A stretch of DNA of 64,000 nt, taken from the NCBI RefSeq assembly GCF_020866965.1, contig NZ_JAJATX010000019.1, forward strand, positions 1-64,000, read 5' to 3'. Position numbers and translations under genes: made by a program. This DNA comes from Microvirga roseola. Its GTDB lineage: Bacteria; Pseudomonadota; Alphaproteobacteria; Rhizobiales; Beijerinckiaceae. The notes below the pieces were generated by a model, which worked only from the letters and a program-made list of their open reading frames with translations, was not told the origin of the DNA and did not search any database. How positions within the stretch are numbered: the first letter of the stretch is position 1; each line of letters starts with the position of its first letter. Below, piece after piece: positions 50,720 through 59,166 of this stretch.

Positions 50720-52198
50720 ATGACCCGGAGTATATCCGTATCCGGCTTTCAGAAAATCGGGCACCCGTCTTTTGGAAACGATACGGGCCACTCACGCACG
50801 GCTAGTTCCTCAAGCGGTCTAGCCGCGACCCTGAGTGGAGAGGCTAGCGCAGTCGGCGACAATACTCTCGCCGACTCGAATATATACTGCCGCACGTTCG
50901 ACCGTGGCGCCGTTCAGGTCGCCTTCGGATCGGCATGGCTTACCGCCGCTGCCCAGTCGCAGCCTGGTGAAGTCGCTTACGCATCCGCCAGCAGCCATGT
51001 GGGCATTGCCGGAGCCGATCTCTCGCTGTCGTCGACAACGAAATGGTCGGGGAGCGGTGAGTATAACGGCCAATCCTGGGCGACCGAAGTATCGCACACG
51101 TCGTTCTTGGCACTCAACATCGTCGGCTGGAACGTTCCGCTCGGATCCAAGGAGACCTATGACACCGTAGAGCTGAACGGGCCGCAATATGCGCCTACAA
51201 TTCAAGGCAATCTCTCCACCTTTGCCATCGACGCCAGAGCATATGGCGACAATTCCTACGTCAACGTCGACCAGATGTCACTGGCGACCGACGACTTCTC
51301 AACCAGCGCCACCACCGTCACAGCTGCCGTGGACAGCAGCGGCAGCGGAGCAGTCCCTATCCTGCGGGGTTTCCGCAGCGATATGATCTTCACCACCAAT
51401 GCCGATACCTTCGTTCATGCAGGGGGCGGCAACGACTTCATCATGGCCGGAAAGGGCGACGATTGGATTTTTGGAGGTGACGGCAACGACATCATCTTTA
51501 CCGGATATGGCAACAACACGGTCTTTGCCGGGAAGAGCGATGATGCCGTCACGGGGATGAGTGGCGATGACTGGATCTTCGGAGGTGATGGCAGAGACGT
51601 TATCGGCGCAGGATCGGGGAATAACATTGTCAATGGCGGCAACGGAAACGATGTAATCACCTGTGAAGCCGGGAATGATGTCATCAGCGGGGGGCTCGGG
51701 AACGACGTGGTTCATGCCGGAGGAGGTCGGAACTCCATACAACTGGGGACAGGCTCTCCGTATAGCGACGGCAACGACATCATAACAGCAGGAGGCGGCG
51801 ATGACCTGTTCGTCCTGCACGGCAACTTCGGGCGTGACACCCTCAATGGCTTCAGCGTGAGCCAGGGCGACCGTCTCGTTGCACATGGCGGCTCCTGGAA
51901 CATTGAGGACGCACTGGAGGCGCTCGACCAGGGCATCATTTCCCTCTCGCGCGCGAAGTTCGACCCGCGGGACCTGACCATCACGTTCTATAGTGAAGCA
52001 GGCAACTCCGTACTGACCTTCGACAATTTTTTCCAAACCAATTCCCAGTATGGGAAAGCGGCATGGCGTACACCTCTCACCGAGGCTCAAGCCTCTGCCA
52101 TCGCTCAAGACATCTTCCTTGAGGGAGATTCGGCCCACACGGTCTCGGCTCGCGTCGACTATTTCGCAATAAGCGACTACCTGAGCCTTCTAGGCTAG
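50720..52198 (+). CDS. RTX calcium-binding secreted protein with N-terminal shared module
   Basis: A 492-aa protein. Residues 30-205 form a non-RTX module shared with the proteins at 54909 and 55995: LAATLSGEASAVGDNT (34-49), PGEVAYASASS (82-92) and FAIDARAYGDNSYVNVD (168 on). Residues 225-365 hold RTX nonapeptides, some degenerate (GGGNDFIMAG, GKGDDWIFGG, GDGNDIIFTG, GGLGNDVVHAG), and the C-terminal 130 residues (RDTLNGFSVSQGDRLVAHGG onward) resemble the T1SS signal-bearing cap. It probably leaves through one of the two T1SS. GAGGAG lies six bases before the ATG. Confidence 0.85.
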   Translation: MTRSISVSGFQKIGHPSFGNDTGHSRTASSSSGLAATLSGEASAVGDNTLADSNIYCRTFDRGAVQVAFGSAWLTAAAQSQPGEVAYASASSHVGIAGADLSLSSTTKWSGSGEYNGQSWATEVSHTSFLALNIVGWNVPLGSKETYDTVELNGPQYAPTIQGNLSTFAIDARAYGDNSYVNVDQMSLATDDFSTSATTVTAAVDSSGSGAVPILRGFRSDMIFTTNADTFVHAGGGNDFIMAGKGDDWIFGGDGNDIIFTGYGNNTVFAGKSDDAVTGMSGDDWIFGGDGRDVIGAGSGNNIVNGGNGNDVITCEAGNDVISGGLGNDVVHAGGGRNSIQLGTGSPYSDGNDIITAGGGDDLFVLHGNFGRDTLNGFSVSQGDRLVAHGGSWNIEDALEALDQGIISLSRAKFDPRDLTITFYSEAGNSVLTFDNFFQTNSQYGKAAWRTPLTEAQASAIAQDIFLEGDSAHTVSARVDYFAISDYLSLLG

Positions 52199-52209
52199 AT
52201 TTGCTTGCT

Positions 52210-52229
52210 CGGCGGCACGGTTGCCGCCG
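52210..52229 (+). terminator. Short stem-loop after RTX gene
   Basis: Arms CGGCGGCA / TGCCGCCG, 4-base loop, 11 bases past the stop; no T-run. Confidence 0.55.
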
Positions 52230-52631
52230 AATCCGCTCTCAACTCTTTACGACGTCGGATTAGCTTTCGGAGCGTGGTAGACGCGCTCCCGGTTCGGCAT
52301 TGCGCACCACAATGGCGGGTAGCGGACTGCCTGATTGCGCCCAGTCAAAGCGGCGCCCGTACCTGTTGTACGGCGGCATTATTTATCAGGCTACAACTCG
52401 CAATCGTAACCACAAGCGGCAGAGAGAGAGCTAAGCCCTCATGCGCGCTTGGCGCATCCATTCACCTAACGGTTGATAGGCGGACAGATCTGTAGGCTGA
52501 GCATACGTCTTTTTTCAGCCCTCCAGCACCGCTCGATACAATTGGAGAGAACCCTGACTTCCCTTAGAATCCTTGCAATTCCTGTTTTTCGATGATCATC
52601 GCAGCGCTCTACGGATGGAAGGGTGATAGCA
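52230..52631. other. Intergenic region before receiver-only regulator
   Basis: About 400 bases, without recognised coding content; it should contain the regulator's promoter. Confidence 0.4.
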
Positions 52632-53153
52632 ATGTACGCGTCTGAGCCCGAGGCTAGCAGAGAATCGGCAGTCGCAGTCGTTGACGCCATGAGCTTCAGG
52701 CGGGCTGGACTGATAGCAGTTCTCGATCCTTGGGCAGCGTCCCTGGGACTGACGCTCCTCCCAATGGACGTCTTGGACTTTCAGGCTTCCCTCTCGAGCA
52801 GGATGTTCATACTGAATATTGGAGGCCAGCTTATTTGTGAGCCCGATCACATCCAATGGCTCAGCACCGTTCGCGAGCAGAAATCAGGTGTGCCATTCGT
52901 CGTCATCTCCGACCGGGAGGAGCCGGAGGAGATGCTACGAGTGTTCGATGCGGGGGCTCATGGCTTCATACCTACAAGCACGAGGCCCGAGCTCGCCCTC
53001 CAAGCTTTGACCTTTATCCTGGGTGGAGGATCATTCTTTCCACCGACTGCGCTCCTTTCGTTCGCCCGCGACGCGGAAATCCCTGCCAAGAAGTCGGACC
53101 AGAGCTTCAGAAAAGCGTCTCTGCCGCCACCTCATTCCAATACACTGACGTAG
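52632..53153 (+). CDS. Receiver-like protein without HTH domain
   Basis: A 173-aa paralogue of the N-terminal part of the regulator at 53468: compare VVDAMSFRRAGLIAVLDPWA with ALIDALEFRRAGIARLLEEW, and LTFILGGGSFFPPTALL with LSFILCGGTFFPPHALA. The phospho-acceptor position reads FILNIGG (Asn) and the conserved Lys is Thr (FIPTSTR), so it is a pseudo-receiver. The frame stops about 20 residues after the receiver, where its paralogue goes on into the HTH. It may act by binding a partner, or be a decaying copy. The ATG at 52632 has GGAAGG upstream. Confidence 0.75.
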   Translation: MYASEPEASRESAVAVVDAMSFRRAGLIAVLDPWAASLGLTLLPMDVLDFQASLSSRMFILNIGGQLICEPDHIQWLSTVREQKSGVPFVVISDREEPEEMLRVFDAGAHGFIPTSTRPELALQALTFILGGGSFFPPTALLSFARDAEIPAKKSDQSFRKASLPPPHSNTLT

Positions 53154-53467
53154 CCCAGCACTATCCGCTGCTCAACCCTGCTGGCTCTTCCACTCATCTT
53201 GTGTCCCGGTCTATAGGCTTACCAAAAGGATTATGTCTCACCTTTGGGGCAGATGATGTCACTGGACATACCTTCGCCGGATGGTCGCCTAACTCCTATG
53301 ATAAAAAACCTTGCGCCTTCAGTCTAGGTTGCGAAATCAGTTTATACTACTATCCTTACATGCGCCGGTTGTAGATCCCGGCGCAAAAGCAAAAAGCTTC
53401 TCCTCAGCTCAATTACAATTCGCGTCTCGCGTGTTCGGCTGGCTACAACGCATTGACCGGGGGGATT
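53154..53467. other. Spacer between duplicated regulators
   Basis: About 310 bases between the receiver-only gene and its full-length paralogue. I see no remnant of an HTH-coding sequence in any frame. Confidence 0.45.
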
Positions 53468-54307
53468 ATGCCAACTCATTTCAGCAGCCATGAGGCTGAG
53501 AGCCTTGTCATTGCTCTCATCGACGCCCTTGAGTTCCGCCGTGCGGGCATAGCGCGCCTGCTGGAGGAATGGGCAGAAGCCAGCGGCATCTCCATAGCAT
53601 CACTTGATTCGCCCTCAAGTCTCGCAGAAATTCGGCCTCCGAGGCAATGCAGGATGGCGATCCTGAGCATCGGGGCAGCTTATGTTGGGGATTCCAATAT
53701 CAGCCATGCGCTTGAACAGATTCGAACAGCGGTTCCCGATGCGAGCTTGGTCATTCTTTCCGACACCAAGGAGCCGAGGCAGGTTGTCTCTGCATTCAAA
53801 GCAGGAGCTCAGGGTTTCATCGCCACAGGAACCGATCCCAATGTTGCCCTTCGTGCCTTGAGCTTCATTCTTTGTGGAGGAACATTCTTCCCGCCTCATG
53901 CACTTGCAGGCCTGCCTCAGCTCTCCGATACGCCCACCGGGGTACAGGCACATGCGTCACCTGGCCCTCATGGCGCCTTGATTGCTTCCGGAAACCTCAC
54001 CGTCCGACAGAAAGAGGTTTTAGCCTGTCTACGTCTCGGCAAGTCGAACAAGCTGATCGCGCGTGAGCTTCACATGCAGGAGGCAACAGTCAAAGTCCAC
54101 ATTCGGCAGATCATGAGAAAGCTCGGCGCGGCAAACCGTACCCAGGCTGCACTGCGGGCAGCTGAGATGTCCGAAGCCGCCGACACCATAGAGGGAAGCC
54201 CGGCGACCTTGCCGGAACCACCTCCGCAAGGATCGCCCCTTAGTCCGAGAAGTGTTTCACCCGGGCCGTCCGCACCAGGCGTATTGTCTCCCAACCCCTC
54301 GAGATGA
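53468..54307 (+). CDS. LuxR/NarL-type regulator with pseudo-receiver
   Basis: A 279-aa regulator. Residues 12-140 are receiver-like but lack the acceptor Asp (MAILSIGA) and Lys (FIATGTD). The GerE HTH near 175-235 reads LTVRQKEVLACLRLGKSNKL, MQEATVKVHIRQIMRKLGAA and NRTQAALRA. A Pro/Ser-rich tail of about 40 residues follows (PEPPPQGSPLSPRSVSPGPS), not present in the other three paralogues. The ATG at 53468 with a G-run upstream is preferred over a TTG five codons earlier. It lies among cargo genes, which it may control (inference). Confidence 0.86.
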   Translation: MPTHFSSHEAESLVIALIDALEFRRAGIARLLEEWAEASGISIASLDSPSSLAEIRPPRQCRMAILSIGAAYVGDSNISHALEQIRTAVPDASLVILSDTKEPRQVVSAFKAGAQGFIATGTDPNVALRALSFILCGGTFFPPHALAGLPQLSDTPTGVQAHASPGPHGALIASGNLTVRQKEVLACLRLGKSNKLIARELHMQEATVKVHIRQIMRKLGAANRTQAALRAAEMSEAADTIEGSPATLPEPPPQGSPLSPRSVSPGPSAPGVLSPNPSR

Positions 54308-54373
54308 ACTCAGGGCGATGAGTGCTGCAGGCGGCACCCTCCCCTGCAAAAGAAAGGCCGTTCTACAGAACGG

Positions 54374-54853
54374 ATGAGCGCCATGATAGACGCAGGCAGC
54401 AATTTACTGGCAAGCGCGGCGGGGATAGTTCCCGGCACGGCACAATTCCTGATCACCGCCCCATGGCCGCTGATGGTAGCTCTTTTCGGCCTGCCGCCGG
54501 CTTTAGCAGCACTCTCGCGATCACGACTTCACACCTTCGCCGCGGCAATCATGAGCCTGCTGTCGCTTGTGCTCATGGCTCAGGCAAGCACCGGGAACCA
54601 GGATTACAGCTTAGCGATGATCGCCTATTGCGGCGCCGTTCTGGTGGCGCTGGGCAGCTACCTCGAAGCGCAAAGAGCAAGAGATACTTTAAGCCAGCGC
54701 CAGGAGCAGGATCGGCTACGCGAGGAAATACGAGCTTTCCTCAATGCTCTGGACCAGCGCACGCTGGTCATCGACAGACTGGCGGCCAACGACTCCAGCC
54801 CCCCTGCTCAGAATGCTGGCCACGGCCAGCCTGAAACCCGCACGAGCGCATAA
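54374..54853 (+). CDS. Small membrane protein with coiled-coil tail
   Basis: A 159-aa protein with three hydrophobic stretches (LITAPWPLMVALFGLPPALA, LHTFAAAIMSLLSLVLMA, SLAMIAYCGAVLVALGSYL), then a charged helix (AQRARDTLSQRQEQDRLREE) and a polar tail. No family recognised. It follows the regulator by 66 bases on the same strand and may be co-transcribed. An ATG three codons later is an alternative start. Confidence 0.65.
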   Translation: MSAMIDAGSNLLASAAGIVPGTAQFLITAPWPLMVALFGLPPALAALSRSRLHTFAAAIMSLLSLVLMAQASTGNQDYSLAMIAYCGAVLVALGSYLEAQRARDTLSQRQEQDRLREEIRAFLNALDQRTLVIDRLAANDSSPPAQNAGHGQPETRTSA

Positions 54854-54908
54854 GAGGTGAGAATGTCACTGAAGCGGCACTCGCGTTTTCCTCTAAGCCG
54901 GGCCTGTT

Positions 54909-55649
54909 TCAGCCGGCGGCCAGTAATGCGCTCATGTTGATGCTCGAGATCTGGTCTTCGACTGTAAAAGCATACAGATCGAGAGCAACGTAGCTGTCCT
55001 GTGCGTAGACGGTCAAATCAGTCTCGAAAATAGCAATATTTCCATCCCAGTCGTCCTCGCAGTCTTCGCTGAAATCACATGAACCGTCGACGGAGGCGGT
55101 GCTTGCCTCAAGCACCAACATGTCTTCCTCGGGGCCACCAGAGCTCTCCGCAATGGGAATCTGCAAGTCCTCAACTGCCACAGTGGAGAACGTCGGCTCC
55201 TCGACCGTTAACGCAAACATGCTCGATGTAGAGGTGGAGGTGGCAGAGGTCCCTGCTTCGTCCTGATTCACAAGCGTCGAGCCATAGTTCAACGATACGC
55301 TGTACTCGGCCCCTCCGATCAGGTCAGTCGAACTCGTTGCGGACGCATAGGCCTGATCTGGCGAAGTACTCGCTGCGCTTGCCGTGATCGAGCCCTGTGC
55401 CGAGTTCGTCGTTGCGCTGGTTGTAAGGCTGCCTTCTGCCGACAGAGCTGCGACCGTATCGTCCCCCACAGCAGTAGCATCCGCGTTGAGAGCCAGTGCC
55501 AGCTCATCCGTGCTGCCTTCGATAGACCCGGTCGATACATTGGCGAAGATATCATAAGTATCGGCAAGGGATGTCGCTTCTCCTGTCATAATGTCGGTTT
55601 CTGTCTCGATGACGCTCGCACTCAGGTTGAATCCGCGATTGATAGTCAT
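54909..55649 (-). CDS. Acidic Ser/Thr/Ala-rich protein with shared extracellular module
   Basis: A 246-aa acidic protein without signal peptide. It shares two blocks with the RTX protein at 50720: LALALNADATAVGDDT (50-65) matching LAATLSGEASAVGDNT, and FETDLTVYAQDSYVALDLYA (208-227) matching FAIDARAYGDNSYVNVDQMS. The last block is also found in the 98-aa protein at 55995, including the preceding DGN-A motif. It has no RTX repeats; the C-terminus ends ISSINMSALLAAG, hydrophobic as in many T1SS cargos. Probably secreted and calcium- or matrix-related (inference). Two Cys lie in CDFSEDCEDD. Confidence 0.7.
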   Translation of the reverse strand: MTINRGFNLSASVIETETDIMTGEATSLADTYDIFANVSTGSIEGSTDELALALNADATAVGDDTVAALSAEGSLTTSATTNSAQGSITASAASTSPDQAYASATSSTDLIGGAEYSVSLNYGSTLVNQDEAGTSATSTSTSSMFALTVEEPTFSTVAVEDLQIPIAESSGGPEEDMLVLEASTASVDGSCDFSEDCEDDWDGNIAIFETDLTVYAQDSYVALDLYAFTVEDQISSINMSALLAAG

Positions 55650-55994
55650 GGCCGCTAACCTTCAGCTAAATGATAATTGGAGTGTAACAGTTGAGACTTT
55701 TCGATCTGCAGCGCAGAAGCAGTGCGACAACGCTCTGAAGTTTGAGCGCAATGTGTAGGCCTATCCTACACCCTTCGCCGCTTGAGATGCTTCTTCGCAC
55801 CTCGCCAGAAGCAGCATATGTGCCCTGGAATAAAACCATAAGACGTAGATGCGAGTGCAGGTTCATCCCGAGAGCTGTTTGAGCAGGAGGCATACTTCGA
55901 TAGGCGATTAGATCTTGTGAACCTTTGGGCCATCGAAGCGAAAGATCTACATTGTGGGTGTTGGAACGACCCAACACAGCATTTGGAGGACACA
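55650..55994. promoter_or_regulatory. Divergent region with GTGTAGG-N5-CCTACAC
   Basis: About 345 bases between the divergent 246-aa and 98-aa genes, which share a module. An inverted repeat GTGTAGG / CCTACAC with a 5-base spacer lies at 55753-55771, about 105 bases upstream of the 246-aa gene, and could be an operator for both. Confidence 0.5.
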
Positions 55995-56291
55995 ATGACC
56001 CTTCCTTGGCCCCCGTACGGCGGTAATGACGACTTCAACTGGGATCTCGACGTTACCTATGACTTTGAATCCTATGTCGACGTGGACTTCGACACCGAGG
56101 TGACCTACGACAGTGAACTGGATGTCGAAGCCGATATCTGCGTCGATGTCGATATCGACGGTAATCTCGCGGCATTTAATATCGACGTCCAGGCTGTGGG
56201 CGACGATGGCGCAACGGAAGTCAACCTTGCCGTTGTGACCACGGACGAATACTCGAGCATCGCGGTCACCGGCTACTCGGCCGTTGATTGA
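55995..56291 (+). CDS. Small Asp-rich protein with shared extracellular module
   Basis: A 98-aa, extremely acidic protein: after MTLPWPPYGGNDDF come alternating strands rich in Asp and Val (YVDVDFDTEVTYDSELDVEA), then DGNLAAFNIDVQAVGDD and VVTTDEYSSIAVTGYSA, homologous to the C-terminus of the 246-aa protein and to residues 168-205 of the RTX protein at 50720. It appears to be a stand-alone copy of the module. GGAGGA four bases before the ATG fixes the start against an upstream in-frame ATG (55917). An intrinsic terminator follows. Likely secreted; function unknown. Confidence 0.72.
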   Translation: MTLPWPPYGGNDDFNWDLDVTYDFESYVDVDFDTEVTYDSELDVEADICVDVDIDGNLAAFNIDVQAVGDDGATEVNLAVVTTDEYSSIAVTGYSAVD

Positions 56292-56325
56292 TAAGCATCG
56301 TCGCCCATCTAACGGGCGTTCGTTG

Positions 56326-56354
56326 AAGCCTCGGGGCTTGCCCCGGGGCTTTTC
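56326..56354 (+). terminator. Intrinsic terminator
   Basis: Stem AAGCCTCGGGGC / GCCCCGGGGCTT with one G-U pair and a 2-base loop, followed by TTCTC; 35 bases after the small acidic gene. Confidence 0.85.
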
Positions 56355-56499
56355 TCATTGGCTAGGTATTCAAGCCGCAGCCGCAAGCCGGTACTCCCTG
56401 AGCGATCTACTCGGGTTGGCGAATTCCACTAGTTTCAAGAGATGCATTGCACGTGCAGTTCGGCTCTCAGCATAGAAGCCCCGCCTTTTGGTGATGGAA

Positions 56500-56529
56500 G
56501 GTGTAGGTTTGATGTGGATCATCTACACC
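56500..56529. promoter_or_regulatory. Inverted repeat GGTGTAG-N16-CTACACC upstream of large RTX gene
   Basis: Lies about 105-130 bases before the start of the 834-aa RTX gene. The half-site matches that at 55753-55771. Confidence 0.45.
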
Positions 56530-56631
56530 CAAAGAAGGCTCACCGATAGCGTCGTAGATCGTAGCACCGGCCAGGTTCTAGAATAGCCTAAATTACCTGC
56601 TCAAGCCTGCAGGAAGCCAGGAGATCATGCG

Positions 56632-59136
56632 ATGGCAAAGAGAACCTTCATCCGCAGCTTCACGTCGAAAATGGCGCCTAGCAACAGCTCCGGCAGCCAG
56701 AGCACGACGGGCAGTGAGGACCAGGTGGCTCCCTCACTCTCCCCTTCCCTGCTGGCCGCCCCAATAAATTACCAGGTTGCCGAGCAAACAAGTGGCAACG
56801 ATACCTATGAGGTCACAACGAATGGGTCTTTTCATATAAAGGGCCTGGGCGGGAATGATACCCTCAGTGTTCGTGCAAATACATCGGGGTCAGACTTTCT
56901 CGACGGAGGTGATGGCAACGACCGGCTGACGGCCGCAGCAACTGACGACCAACTCGATGGAGGCAATGGAGCTGACACGCTCAATGGCGGTGCAGGGAAC
57001 GACACGCTGATTGGCGGTGCAGGCGCCGATTCTCTCATTGGCGGCGATGGCATCGATACGGCAGACTATTCTGCCTCCAACGCTGCAGTCTTCATCACTC
57101 TTCCCTCGAACCCAAGTTTCACTGCACGTGGTAGCGGTGGCCACGCTACCGGCGATGTTCTCAGCGGCATAGAGAATATCACCGGCTCAAGCTACAATGA
57201 CAATCTGACCGGCAACAGCCTAAGCAATCTCTTGATCGGCGGCATCGGCAACGATGTCGTGCGCGGTCTTGACGGAAACGATATCCTTTATGGAGACGCC
57301 GGCGACGCCGATGCCGAAGGTGGAAACGATGTCGTTGACGGCGGCAGTGGCAATGATACAGCCTTTGGCGGAGGCGGCAATGATACTCTCCTCGGCAGCT
57401 TCGGAGAAGATGCACTCTATGGGGGAGCCGGCAACGACTTCCTCAACGGTGCAAACGAGAATGATACGCTTGAGGGCGGTAGCGGCGACGACCAACTCTT
57501 CGGCGGCTTCGGGAATGACAGCCTGAATGGCGGCACCGGTAACGACACTCTCAATGGCGCATCGGGCCATGACCAGCTTCAGGGCGGCGACGGAGACGAC
57601 GACCTCAATAGTGGCGATGGCGATGACGGCCTAGATGGCGGCATCGGAAGCGACACTCTCTTTGCAGGGGCAGGAAACGACATTCTCGATGGTGGCGAGG
57701 GAAATGACACGCTGAATGGTGGATCAGGAGCCGACCAGATCGATGGTGGCGCCGGGATCGACACAGCCGACTATTCCGGCGGTGGCGCCGCTGGCATCAA
57801 TCTTCTGACGGGGGCGGTCTCTGGAGCAGCTGCAGGAGACGTGCTGAACAGCATAGAGAATCTAATTGGAAGTGCTGCCGATGATATTCTCGCCGGCGAC
57901 AACAACAACAACATACTTGCTGGCGGAGGTGGCAATGACAGCCTCTACGGCGCTGGCGGCGATGACACGTTGGACGGCGGCGCGGGCGTGAACCGCCTTG
58001 AGGGCGGCGATGGCAATGACCTCCTGCGCACCGGTACAGATGGAGCGACGCTGATCGGAGGTTCTGGTACAGATACGGTTGACTACTCCGGTTTCTCAAC
58101 CGGTGTGACCGTACTAGGGGTGACGGGCTCACCCGGAGTTTTAGCAAGGACTGACGGAGGAATTCTCTACGACGTTCTCGCCGAAATCGAGAACGTAATC
58201 GGCACAGAATTCGCCGATACCTTGACGGGCACTGACGCAAACAATCGTCTTGAAGGTCGCGGCGGCGACGATGCCATGCGAGGCGGTGCCGGAGCCGACG
58301 TTCTTGTAGGTGGGGAGGGAACAGATACGGCGCTCTATCTCGGCTCGGACGCTGGTGTCACGGTCAATCTGAACCTTGCCGGCCCCCAAAGCAGCGCAGG
58401 CGATGCTGCAGGAGACCAGCTCAGCACGATCGAGAACTTGGTTGGCTCCAGCTTTAGCGATCTCCTGATCGGCAATGGTATCGCGAACCGGTTCGACGGT
58501 GGAGCCGGCAATGACACTCTCCGTGGCGGGGCAGGTGCGGATGTTCTCATCGGCGGCGACGGGATTGACACGGTCGATTACTCTACATCATCGGGCGGCG
58601 TCACAGTGGCCCTTACATCCAACACGACTCCAGGCGCGGCCACGACCGGATCAGGCGGCGATGCTTCTGGCGACCTCATTGTAAACACGATCGAGAACAT
58701 CATTGGCTCATCTCAAGCAGATACATTGGTTGGCAATGTCGGCAGCAATATTCTGACCAGCGGTGCTGGAAACGATACCATGCTGGGCGGCAGTGGCGCC
58801 GACACCCTTATTGCCAATGGGGCAACTGCTGGAGGCAGGCTGATTTATGGGGATGGCGTCAATGACGGCGGCACGAGAGGCATCGATACATACCGTATCC
58901 TTTCCGGCACAAACACCATCGCCGACTACCAGCAGAGTGAGGATGTCCAGCTCGCAAGCAACTATCTTGGGTACGGCTTGATCCAGCAGAGCAATGGCCT
59001 ATTCCTCTTGAGGATAGTCGGAGATGGTTATGATCTCCGCATCAGTCTCGGCACAAATATCCTTTCAAATGCACAAGGGGTCGCAGGCTATATTCTAAAC
59101 AACGATATCATAGTCGACCCTGATCTCATCGCTTAG
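56632..59136 (+). CDS. Large RTX calcium-binding secreted protein
   Basis: An 834-aa protein. After a Ser-rich start (MAKRTFIRSFTSKMAPSNSS, no Sec signal) residues 70-755 are almost entirely RTX nonapeptides (more than 30, of GGxGNDTLxGG type) arranged in blocks separated by serralysin-like spacers such as IDTADYSASNAAVFITLPS and IENITGSSYNDNLTGN. The last 80 residues (TYRILSGTNTIADYQQSEDV to the end) are a non-repeat secretion cap. It opens an operon with a T1SS ABC gene 30 bases downstream and HlyD, so it is the most probable cargo of that system. GGAG lies nine bases before the ATG. Confidence 0.93.
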   Translation: MAKRTFIRSFTSKMAPSNSSGSQSTTGSEDQVAPSLSPSLLAAPINYQVAEQTSGNDTYEVTTNGSFHIKGLGGNDTLSVRANTSGSDFLDGGDGNDRLTAAATDDQLDGGNGADTLNGGAGNDTLIGGAGADSLIGGDGIDTADYSASNAAVFITLPSNPSFTARGSGGHATGDVLSGIENITGSSYNDNLTGNSLSNLLIGGIGNDVVRGLDGNDILYGDAGDADAEGGNDVVDGGSGNDTAFGGGGNDTLLGSFGEDALYGGAGNDFLNGANENDTLEGGSGDDQLFGGFGNDSLNGGTGNDTLNGASGHDQLQGGDGDDDLNSGDGDDGLDGGIGSDTLFAGAGNDILDGGEGNDTLNGGSGADQIDGGAGIDTADYSGGGAAGINLLTGAVSGAAAGDVLNSIENLIGSAADDILAGDNNNNILAGGGGNDSLYGAGGDDTLDGGAGVNRLEGGDGNDLLRTGTDGATLIGGSGTDTVDYSGFSTGVTVLGVTGSPGVLARTDGGILYDVLAEIENVIGTEFADTLTGTDANNRLEGRGGDDAMRGGAGADVLVGGEGTDTALYLGSDAGVTVNLNLAGPQSSAGDAAGDQLSTIENLVGSSFSDLLIGNGIANRFDGGAGNDTLRGGAGADVLIGGDGIDTVDYSTSSGGVTVALTSNTTPGAATTGSGGDASGDLIVNTIENIIGSSQADTLVGNVGSNILTSGAGNDTMLGGSGADTLIANGATAGGRLIYGDGVNDGGTRGIDTYRILSGTNTIADYQQSEDVQLASNYLGYGLIQQSNGLFLLRIVGDGYDLRISLGTNILSNAQGVAGYILNNDIIVDPDLIA

Positions 59137-59166
59137 CTCCCTTACGATAGCCTTGGAGGCAGTGGA

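Noticed and set aside
57179-58571. Minus-strand frames rich in Ser/Pro or Arg/His inside the RTX gene
   Set aside because: Artefacts of the repetitive GGxGxD coding sequence read in reverse.
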